From positions 3,162,001-3,226,000 of the forward strand of contig BCJU01000002.1 of NCBI GenBank assembly GCA_001600355.1: 64,000 bases of DNA, in the 5' to 3' direction. The DNA is from Meira nashicola. Its lineage: Eukaryota > Basidiomycota > Exobasidiomycetes > Exobasidiales > Brachybasidiaceae. Made by a program: the position numbers and the translations under genes. Shown here in pieces: positions 11,442 through 22,663 of the stretch (its first letter is position 1; every line of letters starts with the position of its first letter). The notes under the pieces are model-generated. The model searched no databases. It was not told the DNA's origin and worked only from the letters and a program-made list of their open reading frames with translations.

Positions 11442-12787
11442 TTAATCTCGATTCTCATTCCATCTCCCATTCTCGTTCCACGGTTGAGGAAGACGACGTG
11501 AAGGTTGAAAATCACGATTTGAATCAGAATTTGATCGACAAGTTGAAAAATGATAAACAGGTCTTTGGATTTGCATTTCAGTTTGACGAGGAATAGGTTT
11601 AGCTAAATTTTGCATCGTTAAAAGATAAGGACTTGGCATTATTTCTACACTATCACCTTCGTTAATCGTACTTTGAGATCTTTTTGGAATAATTTCAAGT
11701 CTTGATTGTTTTCTAGGTAAATTTGGCATTTGACCTAATTCATCTTGATGATGATGATGATTTTGATGATGATGATCAACAGGTATAAATACACTTGATG
11801 ATTGTCTTCTAATTTGTTTCATATTTTGTTCTTCATTCGTTCCTGTTGCATCTCCTATAGAAGACCAAACAGTTGCTAAAACTGCACAATGTAAAGAAAC
11901 AAAAGTGTTTGTCCATTGAATTGGTTCTCGAACGTTTAAATCTTTTGATCTTGCAAAAGTACAAACTAGTGCAATTTGAATACAAACTGGAATTAAAAAT
12001 GATCCTGCCATTGTGTTTAACATCACTTTTAATCTTTGCGTCATAATTTGACTTCGAAATGTTTCCGTTTCGTTCAATGTTGCATTTGTAGGATAATGTA
12101 AAAGTGTATATGCTTTGATTAATAAAATTACTGAACAATACGAATTACTCGCTAATTGCATAGAAAATTCGATCAAAGGTAAACGTGATTTTATCAACAA
12201 ATTGTTTTCTTGTAATAAAGAACGACTTTCGGTAATTACTTGCTTATGTTTTAACATAAAAAATGCCATTACCACTAAGCGAGGAATTGTTAATGTTGAT
12301 GGAACTGTAACGATTATGATTCTTTGTAAAGTCGTATATTGAAATGCTGGAAAGAGTCGAAGTAGTTTAAACACTAAAACTGTATCTGTGAGAATTGGAA
12401 TTATCCTAAAGAAAGTTAAAAGGTTAGCACAATATCTTTTCTTTTTCTTTACTTCATAATTATAACCTACATAGCTAAACAAGTGATTGAAATTGTTAAA
12501 GGACAATTGATAGGATCGAGTGGATGCTTTAACGATTGCATTCCTTCGATAAAAGTTAAAAAGGCCAAAGAGATTCCTAAAAGTAGGTTAAAAATTAAAA
12601 TTGGAAAGATTGGTGACCTTTTAAACGTTTTTGGACAAAACAAAATTAACATAACCAATGGTATTACCAACGATCCAGCGTAAGCAGCACTTAAAGTTGT
12701 ATATCGTAGCGTTCCAGTTGCCATTCCTATTGGTATGAAAGATGTCAAAGGTGGATAAGGATCATCTTGAAAATTAGAAGATTGCAT
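11442..12787 (-). CDS. Seven-TM receptor-like protein, copy B
   Basis: Exon 1 is 12471-12787 and exon 2 is 11442-12405, with a 65-nt intron (12406-12470; GTAGGT donor, CTTTAG acceptor), giving 426 residues. It matches copy A along all seven TM segments, with near-identical TM1 (YTTLSAAYAGSLVIPL), TM5 (LPLIEFSMQLASNSYCSVIL) and TM7 (NTFVSLHCAVLATVWSS). The intron is phase 2 in both. The start ATG at 12785-12787 is chosen over an ATG 63 nt upstream because it places TM1 exactly as far from the N-terminus as in copy A. The tail is longer than in copy A and has a His-rich block (HHHQNHHHHQ). Loop 5-6 has an NATL glycosylation-like site. The tail and loops have diverged much more than the membrane core. 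Confidence 0.78.
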
Positions 12788-12870
12788 ATTGAAATGAAAG
12801 TTGATTGTAGAAAGAGAAGGTGAAAAGTTTAAATTAAGTCTTAAAATCAAACAACGTGTGGAGTTCGCTT

Positions 12871-12876
12871 TTTATA
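12871..12876 (-). promoter_or_regulatory. Putative TATA element of seven-TM copy B
   Basis: TATAAA on the minus strand about 84 nt upstream of the ATG at 12787. Motif and spacing only. Confidence 0.35.
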
Positions 12877-13330
12877 CTTCAAAGTTTCTCATTCTTTTTT
12901 TACTCTCGATTTGAAAAATACAAAAAGTCAGATCTGAGAATGTTTGAAGTTAAACCGAGAGGTCATACACTAGCTTTTCTAATTGCAATGAAACCGGCGC
13001 CAGTATATTTAATCAAAACCAGTCAACCCGCCCGTCGTCGTACCTTGCAAAATATATACGGAACCGTAATATTTTTCCACCAACCAGAACTTGTCGATGT
13101 TCTTGGCAATCTTCGGGTACTCTAAAGCTGTCTCAACTTCGTATGCATTACCTCTGATGATCAAAATGAAGATCGATCGGCAAAACTCATTACGGCCCTT
13201 GTTGATAAGGAACCGTTGTTGTATGACAGCATCACACTCTTTTACTTAAAAAGAATTAAATTATAATTATGCACTAAGCATGGCAAGCAGGTACAAGATA
13301 CATATGCGGCAGCGCTTAACTCTTTAATCA
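12877..13330. other. Intergenic, no gene seen
   Basis: About 450 bp upstream of copy B and downstream of the histone-fold protein gene. An 89-codon frame at 12856-13125 begins at GTG and shows no domain. Confidence 0.6.
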
Positions 13331-16300
13331 TCACATCACTGTTTCACTACCTTCTTCTGCATCACGATAAGTGGAATGCGTACTGCTAACAAGACTAACC
13401 CTGTGCGCTTCTTCATCTTCAACGAAACCAGCTGCAGTGTTAGAATCAGCCGCAGAAGGCATTTCATACATGCCTGAATTAGGCACAGAGATAGAAGTCG
13501 TTTGTCCGCTTTTTCCATTTGGCATCACATACGCAGGAACAGGCTTCCTCTTTCCATTTGTAGCAGCTTGTAATAACATCCCTTGACCTGATGAATTAAG
13601 ATCAGCAGAAGTATCTTGATGTGAATCAGTTGCATGACTGTTTGATGAAAGAATTGATTGTCGTGGTCTTTCATCAGCTGAAGCAAATTCCGATTCTTGT
13701 CCTGCAGACGAAACGGAATTTTGTCGAGAGATTGCTCTTTTATGATAGCCTATTCCGGGTGATGCAAAACTGCTCCTTCTACTGCTTTTTCGATTTGCCG
13801 TTATGGATGGCGTTCGAGGTAAAGTTTCTGCTTCCTTTTCTTCGTTTGTACTTATTTCATGAAGTTGCGGTTCATCTCCGTCGTTATCCAACAGCCAAGA
13901 AGCAACTAAGCTTTGCTTTTTGAACAAAGGAAGATTGTCATCTTCTGCTGAATTGTATCCGACTGCCATTGGTAATGCGAGATTACGATAATTGACCGGC
14001 TTATAAAGTGGAACGCTGTTCAACATTGTATGCTCAGGATTCGTCTCAGTGGCTGTCACACTTTGTTCTTTCAATGTTGATGTTGGCAAAGAATCAGAAG
14101 TTGAACCTTGTGCATTCGTCGCCGTAGGAGAATCATGTTCGCTGTGCACCGCAGCAGCAGTCAAAGCAAGTGCTTGCGTGATCAAACGTTGACATTCCTC
14201 TACACTATTGCATTCTCTCATACGTTGATTCAATTGAACCAATAATCTTGCCGTATCAGTCTTTGAAGTCATACTAAATGGCCTTGGAGAAGGTGAAGTA
14301 CGACCAAAAGTAGGAGAAACGCCAATTGTGGGTGTATTACCGGCATTTGCACTTATACCATGACCGCTACTTCCACCGCTTCCACCAGTTTCAAAGTTAT
14401 TTTGTGACCAAGCAGAAGGAGGTGGACCACTGGTAGCACCGAGGTCGCTATGGCCATGTCCACTAGAACCTCCGCTTCCGACACGATTGGCAGCATTGAT
14501 CATAGGACCACTGCTTCGTCTTCTGTTGTATGCCCACGGAACAACTTTACGTGAAGATTGCGCTCCTGTTGCATCTCGATTGTGTACAGACGATAAAGTA
14601 GATGCACTTGCATTAGCTCTTGGTTCTTGATATATACCAACAAGACCAGCATTTTGCGCATTATTCGTATGATTGCCATGTGAATTATCCTCCTCTGAGG
14701 TAGCGCGCTCATCAAATTTAGACACTGATTCTCTACGTTCCTCTCGAATACTATCACCTGTCTTGTTGGAGCCGCTTGCAACTAATCCATTTCCATTTGT
14801 ACGTTGCAAGTCAGGCGATAGAGAATTTCTGCCATGATAAGACGACTCTTTATCTCCACTCACCGTACCAGAAGGTGTAGAATTTGCATCTTTTCTATCG
14901 ATTGTGCCGGAAGGAGTAGCAGAACGAGAATCGGTAAAGTTTTCTTCTCCGTTCGTACGTACTCCGCCAGTTGCTCTTAACGATCGATAAGTGGAAGATG
15001 AATACGATCTTGTCAAAGAAGGATCGACAGATACGTTCGTTGATGCAGCCGGTGAATTTGGATTTGAGCCTGTGTTTGTATTCGATCTTCTTCCGAATAA
15101 GCTCAACACTTTTCCTCCTGCTCCACTCAATGTCAATCGCTTGTTCGTATCTGTTGAAGCTTGACTGGCTAAGCTCATTCGAGACTCACGACCCGTAGGA
15201 TTTCCATGGGCGTATGAAGAGTCTGTCATAGGTGATGGAGGAGCAGAAACTTCTGATTTTTCGCGAGTAGAAAGACTCTTAGAGCGTTGATTGTCATGAA
15301 CGCCATTGGAAGAAATTTCAGTTTCTGCATTTTCGGAAATATTTTGAACATCGTTATCAGGTCCTCGGTAGGCCGAAGGAGGAGCACCTTTATTTTGTCC
15401 TCGTGTGATGGCCGCTTTTGTTGAACCTGCTCTCGAACCAGGACGGGGCGGTAATTCTCCCTTTTCATCTGTTTGTCCATCTGCAGTCAAATTTGTTGGT
15501 GAAGCGACACGGGTTGCCAAAGAAGAGGGTGTTTCGGCTCTTAATAGAGTTCCCGTACCCGGACGTTTACGAGCAGATCGATTAGCCTTTTCACCATCTT
15601 GATCATCATCAGCACTAGCATCCATTGAGCGCAATCTGTTCGGTGTTAATGAAACTTTCATCGTTTGACCTGACATGACCAGAAAGTCAAAGTCACCCCC
15701 TTCGCCACTGACGACACCAGAATCGGCTGTGGACAAGCTATTATCCGTATCACGCGAAGTAAGTGCAGAATTAGGAATGACTTTTTCACCATTGGGTCCA
15801 AGTCCATTAATACCGAGATCTTGACTAGATCGGAAGCTTCCTCTTCTTCTTCCGAACCATCCTCCTTTATCTGTGCTAGGTCTTCTTTTTAATGTGTTGC
15901 CTTCTGTACTACCGCTTGGGATGGATGTCATTCCAGTCGTATGTGTTTGATGGGAAAATGTCGGACTGGTAGCCCCTCCGATGCTTCCTGTACCATTACG
16001 CAAATCATGCAATTGTCCAGAAGAGAAAGTACGATCATGCAAAGGTGAAGATACAGTACCTGTATTGTTGATAGCGTTTGAAGAAGTGGCAGAAGGTAGA
16101 GCGTTTAAACTTTGACGATTGTACTTTTTCCTTCCAGCAGCTTGATCATACTCATTCGCATCGGGAACTTGCCATGGCTTTTGCACCTTGCCGCATTTCA
16201 CTCTATTTTCTTTATCAAGCGATCGAATATGCTTTCTGGATTCGGTTTTGTTCCACCAATATGAAGTTCCCTCATCTTCTTCCATTGCTTTGATCAAGTC

Positions 16301-16924
16301 TCCCAATGAAGCTTCATCACTGTTATCTCTTTCAATAACACGAGCAACATTTTGTAAGATATACTCTGCAACGAATTCCAATAAGGCGGTCACATAAATT
16401 GCTACGCCGGGCGTGACTGTCGCGATCGGTCTGCCATCTGTGGACATTATATTTTGTTCTTGTTGTGTGTTTGGCGAAGGATCTTCCAATTCACCCAAAG
16501 TTGAATAATATTGACAACGAATTCGAAGGGTTTTGTAAGCGCTTTGAACAGGAAAACCTTCTGTACCATCCCATCTGCTTGTTGCACTTAAGCCTAAAGG
16601 CATCTTTCCGCCTTCTTTTCTCTGACCTTCTAAATAACTGCGCAATTCCAATTCCGCTTCCAAAACTGCATTCTTTGCCAACAAAGCACCAGCACCACTT
16701 CCACTGCCGCTTTGACCTCCAAGTACTTTTAGTATACCATCACTCTTGATACGATCGGTGGCTAAACTCTTTGCCGAAGTGAGAATCAATAACAGTAGTT
16801 CATCGAGAATCTTGTTGAGGTTGTCCAAAGTGATTGCTTGAATTCGTGTAGGTCTAGAAAATGAAATGAGTGAATTAGCCGATCTTGAGGATATGTAGCT
16901 TGGGGTTTCCCATGTGAAATCCAT
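13331..16924 (-). CDS. Large disordered protein with an H2A-like histone-fold segment
   Basis: A 1197-residue single exon starting at the ATG at 16922-16924. Only the first 230 residues look folded. Residues about 165-218 (PGVAIYVTALLEFVAEYIL, then VARVIERDN and LGDLIKAMEEDEG) resemble the alpha2-alpha3 region of histone H2A, where the family has a similar AVLEYL..E..E.A...ARDN...I..RHL..AI..DEE pattern. Residues about 30-60 (TLDNLNKILDELLLLIL) could be an earlier helix, and 60-150 hold an insertion. The remaining 950 residues are Ser/Thr/Asn/Gly-rich with scattered basic SRRSS-like and RRRGS motifs, typical of kinase targets, and have no visible domain. I do not recognise the gene by name. 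The fold is inferred from pattern; the role (for example chromatin, signalling or polarity scaffold) is unknown. Confidence 0.72.
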   Translation of the reverse strand: MDFTWETPSYISSRSANSLISFSRPTRIQAITLDNLNKILDELLLLILTSAKSLATDRIKSDGILKVLGGQSGSGSGAGALLAKNAVLEAELELRSYLEGQRKEGGKMPLGLSATSRWDGTEGFPVQSAYKTLRIRCQYYSTLGELEDPSPNTQQEQNIMSTDGRPIATVTPGVAIYVTALLEFVAEYILQNVARVIERDNSDEASLGDLIKAMEEDEGTSYWWNKTESRKHIRSLDKENRVKCGKVQKPWQVPDANEYDQAAGRKKYNRQSLNALPSATSSNAINNTGTVSSPLHDRTFSSGQLHDLRNGTGSIGGATSPTFSHQTHTTGMTSIPSGSTEGNTLKRRPSTDKGGWFGRRRGSFRSSQDLGINGLGPNGEKVIPNSALTSRDTDNSLSTADSGVVSGEGGDFDFLVMSGQTMKVSLTPNRLRSMDASADDDQDGEKANRSARKRPGTGTLLRAETPSSLATRVASPTNLTADGQTDEKGELPPRPGSRAGSTKAAITRGQNKGAPPSAYRGPDNDVQNISENAETEISSNGVHDNQRSKSLSTREKSEVSAPPSPMTDSSYAHGNPTGRESRMSLASQASTDTNKRLTLSGAGGKVLSLFGRRSNTNTGSNPNSPAASTNVSVDPSLTRSYSSSTYRSLRATGGVRTNGEENFTDSRSATPSGTIDRKDANSTPSGTVSGDKESSYHGRNSLSPDLQRTNGNGLVASGSNKTGDSIREERRESVSKFDERATSEEDNSHGNHTNNAQNAGLVGIYQEPRANASASTLSSVHNRDATGAQSSRKVVPWAYNRRRSSGPMINAANRVGSGGSSGHGHSDLGATSGPPPSAWSQNNFETGGSGGSSGHGISANAGNTPTIGVSPTFGRTSPSPRPFSMTSKTDTARLLVQLNQRMRECNSVEECQRLITQALALTAAAVHSEHDSPTATNAQGSTSDSLPTSTLKEQSVTATETNPEHTMLNSVPLYKPVNYRNLALPMAVGYNSAEDDNLPLFKKQSLVASWLLDNDGDEPQLHEISTNEEKEAETLPRTPSITANRKSSRRSSFASPGIGYHKRAISRQNSVSSAGQESEFASADERPRQSILSSNSHATDSHQDTSADLNSSGQGMLLQAATNGKRKPVPAYVMPNGKSGQTTSISVPNSGMYEMPSAADSNTAAGFVEDEEAHRVSLVSSTHSTYRDAEEGSETVM

Positions 16925-18239
16925 CGTGACTCAGAAGAAATATTGATTATAAATTCAATTCTGAGGCGTTCTTGGTTTCTTTGATGAAATTGTTCCTTTT
17001 CGGAATGGATCCATGTAAGAGATTGTAAGAGAATTAATTTGAGAAAGAAAGCAGAGAGTTCAAAAGATATTTCTGATCGATCAGAGATATTCAAGATTAA
17101 TCCAAAAACGTTGCTTCCACTAAAAGCTCATAAGCGGGGTATATAGCAAAAGGCGGGCACGACCGGTGACGGAAAGAAAATGCCAAGTCAAGGCTACCGT
17201 CAATTGTGAACGGTCAACAAATGCGTGCTGGGCGTATGATGATAATTTGCGCCAGATAGATATCTAAGTTCTCTCCGGCAATAATTGTTTGTTGAGTGTG
17301 GGTATCCGATACTTATCCACTTATGAATAGTTGTCTCCGTTGATGGTAAAAAGAAGAAGACGATGACGAGGAAATGATGGATTGATTTGCCTTTGTTCGT
17401 GCGGAAATGAGCGTTATAGTGCGTGAGTGAATGATTGATTGATGTGTGTATACATTCTCTCTCGCACATTATATGCACTCACACTTAATTAAAGACACAG
17501 ACAAAATGCAGCTCTTCAACATAGGCTAAAAGTACAGCAGTAATGAAGAATAAAAAACGGTGCCGGTTCAGCGTCAGCGTCAGCGTAATATATTTGTTAT
17601 CATACATGTTTCAATTCGTACATAAAGGCTATTTTTGCTAGCGTAAAATGTAACACTTATTACACACAAAGGCACTTTAACTCAACTTTGATTGTTCTAC
17701 ACAATACAATTATCATGCATCTTTCTTGTTCTTTTTTCTACTGGGGCCTTCGCCATTTGAAACCCAGCATAAGAAATAAAATACACTAAATTTTTCTTTT
17801 TTCTAACTTTTTCTTCTTGAAGCTTAAACGCTAAAAGAAAAAAAAAGATTCGGGTCAGAAGGCGCCAACGAAAGAAGATGGTATTATACGCCCAGGAAAG
17901 GGGTGCGAAGCGGCTGTCTAAGGTCCGACGATCATTTTTTCTCTTGTGCGTATTTTTTGGTAACTTCTAAGAAGCATGCAAGCATTGCGTGGGCGTAAAT
18001 GTAAGGACATACATATACTTGCATTTGCATTATTCCCATCATTTTTCTTTCTTGCATTGATGATAATGTGTAGCAGTTTCCTAAAAGCAATAGATACAAT
18101 GTCAAAGTAGGATTTATAAACACAAAAGAAAAGAATATTTCATTATTCAGATGAAAGACAAGATGAAAAACAAAGTACATATACAGTGAAAAGAGGCGAA
18201 CATGAAGACGGGTCAATATAAAAAAGTATATATTTGCCT
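16925..18239. other. Long intergenic region, no gene seen
   Basis: About 1.3 kb between the histone-fold gene and EGT1, both on the minus strand. It holds the upstream region of the former, a short GCGTCA tandem repeat at 17571-17586 and A-rich tracts near 17836-17847. Small open frames (for example 17932-18216) have no recognisable domain. Confidence 0.6.
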
Positions 18240-21200
18240 CTAATTCAAAGGTGCTAAATGTGGTGAAGGTGTTCGAGCACGTTTGGCAGTAGTCTTGTTG
18301 TCAAACACAACTCTTGCACCTGCAAATACGAACGGATATGGTTTTTGATACCAATTTGTTACTGTACGACGACCGGCAATAGAAGGTGTGGTAACATAAC
18401 TTCCACCCAAGACAATATTATGTTTACCATCAAAGAAATCAGAAGAATATCCAGGATATAATATACTCTGTTTATAACCTTCATACTTTTCTAAACAAGA
18501 ACTTGTCCATTCCCATACACCTCCATTGTGTCCGGCTAAAGGTGTTCCATCATGATCAGGTCTTGCAAGTTGAGGTGGAATTGGATGCCAATTACGGAAA
18601 CCAACATTACTGCCCGGACGATCGGTAACGTTTGGTCCATCGTTTGCGTCAAGGAAACGACGTAATTCAGCTTGAGTAGGTAATCTGCCTCCTTTCCATT
18701 TTGCATAATTTTCTAATTGCGTTCCTGATGCTTGACAAGGCCATAAACGTGCAATATTCATTGCAACAGGACCGTAAAAGGTACGCACTTGAGGTTTAAC
18801 TTGACTTCCCTCTACAATCCAAGAACTCGGATAATCATCACTCTTTGTCTCTTCTAAGAAATGAAGATATTGTTCGTTATTGATCGGTGCGGCCATGATA
18901 CTAAAAGCGTCCGTTTTAACTTCACGACGTGGATTTTCATTATCCCAACCGAATTCAGGATAGCCTAATTGCGCATTAAGATCTGTGACATCATCTGTTG
19001 GACGATGAGCAACATAATCGAAATCCAGTGTATCGTCATCATCGTGACCCAAAATGACAGTGTCAGGTTTGAAATTGAGCATGCGTTCACGTGCTTTTTC
19101 ACCACCTTGACGAAGATCTGCTTCATCCCAATGTCTTGCAAGTAATTGCCAATCAGGTGCAATGAATCCTTTGGGTGGTTGCGTGTTGGGACTTTGAATG
19201 AGCATGTATAACAAAGTTTCTAAATGCAATGCTTTGTGCTCTAAAGTAAGCCAGAAAAGACGAGCGATACGACGGTTTAATTGACGTTGACCAGAAGCGA
19301 ATTCTGCGTACAAGTTCGTTACTCGTTCTTTCACTTTACCCTTATATTCGATTAATTCTTGTAATTCTGGCCAATCCTCTTTACATGTAGGTACGACGCT
19401 GTGTGGGTTGCACTGTGTTTCGTCATCCATATGAGGATCAATACCACGTTCAAAGATATCAGAGAAATGTTGATTTGTGTGAGGCTCTTGAAGAGTGCGA
19501 GAGATGAGGATATCAAGAAAAGCGGGAATATGACCCAAATAGAACAAACAGATATGACGTAAATCGATTGGCTTTTCGTGCAACATCGAATTTGGGATCA
19601 TTGTCAGCGTGACCGTATCCCATGCTGCCCAGAGGTCATCCCATTCTTTAAGAGAAGGTAAACCCCAAGTTGCATGTACAAACGGTTCTTTGATTCCATT
19701 GCTACCTGCGCCTGCATCAGAGTCAAACTCCCAACTGCCACGAAGACCGTGTGCTTCTGCAGCACTTAATCCTTGATCGATATCCTTACGAGATCCGGTC
19801 ATTAATCGAGTGCTGGGAAAGTGGAATGCTGGTCGTTCGACAAGATAAATATCATAGCGATCTTTTGAGTCAGACCAACGGTTGATGATACGTAAGCCAG
19901 CATAATCGAAAATATCCAAAGCTTCACGTTCGTTATATTTGTATGAACTTTCTGTGTGAATTAATTCTCCTTGTTCGATTTCGATTGGTTCTTTTTCGCC
20001 TGGAATATGAAGTGTAACATTCTCCAAAGCACGATAATAAGATTCATGTCTACCTTCAACTGCATTATAACGATCGTAATACTCGAATTTTGCAGGATCG
20101 AGCACGCCTCCGCCCAAGATTTTGTCAGCATGATGTAAACCTTGAATGATGAAATCACGGGTCCAGCCTGCTGCATCATTGTATGCCTTTGCAACGGCTT
20201 CAGGTTCATTGCGACGATCGATTGAGACCAACATTGTATCACCAGGTCGTAAAGAGCTTTTTGCAGCGCGTTCAAGAAATTCTGCTGCACCTCTACGATC
20301 AAAATTTCCAATACTAGAACCGAGCCATAACAAGCATCGTTTGCCTTCATTATCTTCGCTTTGTTTATTACGACCTAAGCCACCTTTACCGATGAAATCC
20401 AAACCTTGATCATAAGTTGCCCACATTCCATTAATGCCAACTTTACCGTTCATTACGCTCCATTTATCTGCGTCAATTTGTTTTGCCTCTTGTTTATGAA
20501 GTTCTTCTAACGTTCTTTGTAATTCTGCTTTATCCAAATCTAATGCATAATATTCAACATTTGGTCCATCCGTCCGGCCTGCAGAAGGTAAGTTCTGCAA
20601 AGCGCGGATCAGATGGACAGTTTTGCGTAATGAGCCGGCACCTAATTCGACCATCGATGCAGCACCCACAGCACGTTTGCCGTCCATACCTTCTTCTCCG
20701 TTCACACCTCCGTTATGAATGCCTACACGATCGTCACCCCATTTTTCTTTAGCGTCACCTTTACCACCGTTGGAGTGATGTGGAAAACTTTCGTTTTGAT
20801 GGCTTTGATCTTGCTTTTCTTCCTTTTGATCATCTTCCTTTCTTGGAGGAGGAGGAGTGTTTAAGCCAAAAGCACGATGAACAATCTCATCGGCATAACG
20901 ACTTAAAATATCACTCTCTGCATTCCAAAGGTAGTATTCAGGTGCTTCAACCAATTTGTCATAAAGCAATAAACCTTTTTCACTGTAAAGAACGGTTGTA
21001 GGAAGTGTACGGCGAAATGCGAATTTACGATCTTCTTTATTTGTCACACTACCAGGAACGATGTACGTTTCCAATCCACGCAAACCAGAGATAATTTCCT
21101 TGCGTAATGCTTCATCAGTAATTGCAAATGAAGCATCTGAACCGGAATATAAATCGATCAAAGGAAAGGATGTTTGTCTTTTATTACTTTTGACAGATTT

Positions 21201-21263
21201 GGACTGTACAGGTGAAGTTGGCACTGCGGCTGCAGGCGTCGTCGTGGTGACAGCAGGAGCCAT
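18240..21263 (-). CDS. EGT1: Ergothioneine biosynthesis protein Egt1 (EgtD-EgtB fusion)
   Basis: A 1007-residue single exon. The N-terminal half is a SAM-dependent histidine trimethylase (EgtD-type): PTTVLYSEKGLLLYDKL and EYYLWNAESDIL, then the SAM loop MVELGAGSLRKTVHL near residue 210 and LWLGSSIGNFDR. The C-terminal half is the EgtB-type sulfoxide synthase: a DinB-like bundle with the iron-ligand pattern HKALHLE near residue 675 (H-x3-H-x-E) and an FGE-sulfatase domain with WKGGRLPTQAELRRF, GVWEWTSS and a GRRTVTNWYQ end. The enzyme makes hercynine from histidine and then joins cysteine or gamma-Glu-Cys to it in the cytosol. Unusual is an approximately 65-residue hydrophilic insertion (about residues 138-205, with runs of K, E, D, Q and G) just before the SAM loop. 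An MFS transporter gene is divergent from it. Confidence 0.96.
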   Translation of the reverse strand: MAPAVTTTTPAAAVPTSPVQSKSVKSNKRQTSFPLIDLYSGSDASFAITDEALRKEIISGLRGLETYIVPGSVTNKEDRKFAFRRTLPTTVLYSEKGLLLYDKLVEAPEYYLWNAESDILSRYADEIVHRAFGLNTPPPPRKEDDQKEEKQDQSHQNESFPHHSNGGKGDAKEKWGDDRVGIHNGGVNGEEGMDGKRAVGAASMVELGAGSLRKTVHLIRALQNLPSAGRTDGPNVEYYALDLDKAELQRTLEELHKQEAKQIDADKWSVMNGKVGINGMWATYDQGLDFIGKGGLGRNKQSEDNEGKRCLLWLGSSIGNFDRRGAAEFLERAAKSSLRPGDTMLVSIDRRNEPEAVAKAYNDAAGWTRDFIIQGLHHADKILGGGVLDPAKFEYYDRYNAVEGRHESYYRALENVTLHIPGEKEPIEIEQGELIHTESSYKYNEREALDIFDYAGLRIINRWSDSKDRYDIYLVERPAFHFPSTRLMTGSRKDIDQGLSAAEAHGLRGSWEFDSDAGAGSNGIKEPFVHATWGLPSLKEWDDLWAAWDTVTLTMIPNSMLHEKPIDLRHICLFYLGHIPAFLDILISRTLQEPHTNQHFSDIFERGIDPHMDDETQCNPHSVVPTCKEDWPELQELIEYKGKVKERVTNLYAEFASGQRQLNRRIARLFWLTLEHKALHLETLLYMLIQSPNTQPPKGFIAPDWQLLARHWDEADLRQGGEKARERMLNFKPDTVILGHDDDDTLDFDYVAHRPTDDVTDLNAQLGYPEFGWDNENPRREVKTDAFSIMAAPINNEQYLHFLEETKSDDYPSSWIVEGSQVKPQVRTFYGPVAMNIARLWPCQASGTQLENYAKWKGGRLPTQAELRRFLDANDGPNVTDRPGSNVGFRNWHPIPPQLARPDHDGTPLAGHNGGVWEWTSSCLEKYEGYKQSILYPGYSSDFFDGKHNIVLGGSYVTTPSIAGRRTVTNWYQKPYPFVFAGARVVFDNKTTAKRARTPSPHLAPLN

Positions 21264-22663
21264 TTTGAGTTTAGTTATAAAAACTGTTGGCCGTCTTTAT
21301 TTAATTAGACTTGATTTTTGTCTTTGTATGCGGATGTTCGATAAGTCAATATTTGCTATTCAATAATCGTGCTCAGCAATAATGTGAAGTGGAGGTAGGT
21401 TGATGAAGTGATATTAACCTGATGAGAGTTATCTTTTGAGTTCAGTAAAATTGTTCAAGAAAACTCAAACAAATAAATTGAAAGGCAAGAGAAATGATCA
21501 AAGATGGGAAGAAAGTTTAAACACTAATTCAATCTATGAGATCTTTATAAGGGGAATCCATTTCTTTGATCGCCGTGCTCGAGCCATGGACGGGGACCAG
21601 AAAAGGGTCTGATGGACTGCAGACGATTTGCCGGATTTAAGGGTACAGATGTAGTGCTTCTCATCTTAGACTCTCCTTACGCCCTCGATCAATTTTCATT
21701 TCGATCCCCGCCTAGTGGTTTGACAAAGTGCATTTAATCATACCTAGTGTGTATAAATGGATGCTAAAATCAAGAGCTGTGTGTGGGTCCAGAGAAAAGG
21801 CGCCGCGGTCAATTTTCCGCCGTTAAATGGCTTGCTTACGTATAAAATAAAATTTCACCCCCGAAATTAAGTGAGAAAAGAGAGGAACGTGGATCTTGAC
21901 AGCCCGCGAGAAGGAGAAGAGAGTAAGCAACGAAAAAAATGGTCTGACACTGACATTGAGCGAGCTTTACGTGACATACATTAATAAAAGAACGTTTGCT
22001 GTTCACCCTTAGTATATTGAATTCGTCATCGGACCGTGCGGGGCGTAGGGTAAGCATAAATTATATATGTTTGTACATGTGTAGTGCGTAGAGAAAAGTC
22101 CGCTAAATTGATCATCCAATTTCAGGAAGATCATCAAAAATGCTATCCAATAAAAATGCACATTCGTACCGACACGACGGGTATAAGGTGTATTGAGTGA
22201 GCGCTACATGTGACAATCATGTAAATCGAATTGTTATAATTTACTTGTACCCATTGCATCAAGACGAGAATTGTGAAATCTTTTCTTAAAAAGACTTTCT
22301 GTTCTGCCAGAAAAAAAAAAAAAAACATTTTCTATATTGCCCTGGGCGGAGGGCGGCGGACGTTTAGGCGTTTTGATATGGTAATTTTTTTTGGTGGCCC
22401 TGTGGTTTAAAACTCAGCGTGCTGTGCATGACATAAAACAATGCGAGTTCTAGAATCTGCAGCTGTCATTTGACGCGTTCATTGTATGACTGTTTTCATC
22501 GTAAAAAATCAAAGCAGGAACGGGAATCCCGAAATCCAGGGATGTATGCATGTTTTTGGGAAGATAAGGAGATAAAGAAAAATTTGCATGATCAAATAGG
22601 TTTTCATCTTTTTCTATACCATCACAAGAAGTTAAAGCAGATATTGTCATTTCTGTTGACATT
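21264..22663. promoter_or_regulatory. Shared upstream region of EGT1 and the MFS gene
   Basis: About 1.4 kb between divergently oriented genes. It has a stress-element-like AGGGG near 21552, a homopolymer A run at 22309-22324 and several small frames without domains. No RNA gene was recognised. Shared regulation is possible but not shown. Confidence 0.4.

Noticed and set aside
11833..12342. Open frames on other phases and strands inside the seven-TM genes
   Set aside because: Shadows of the strongly supported coding frame.
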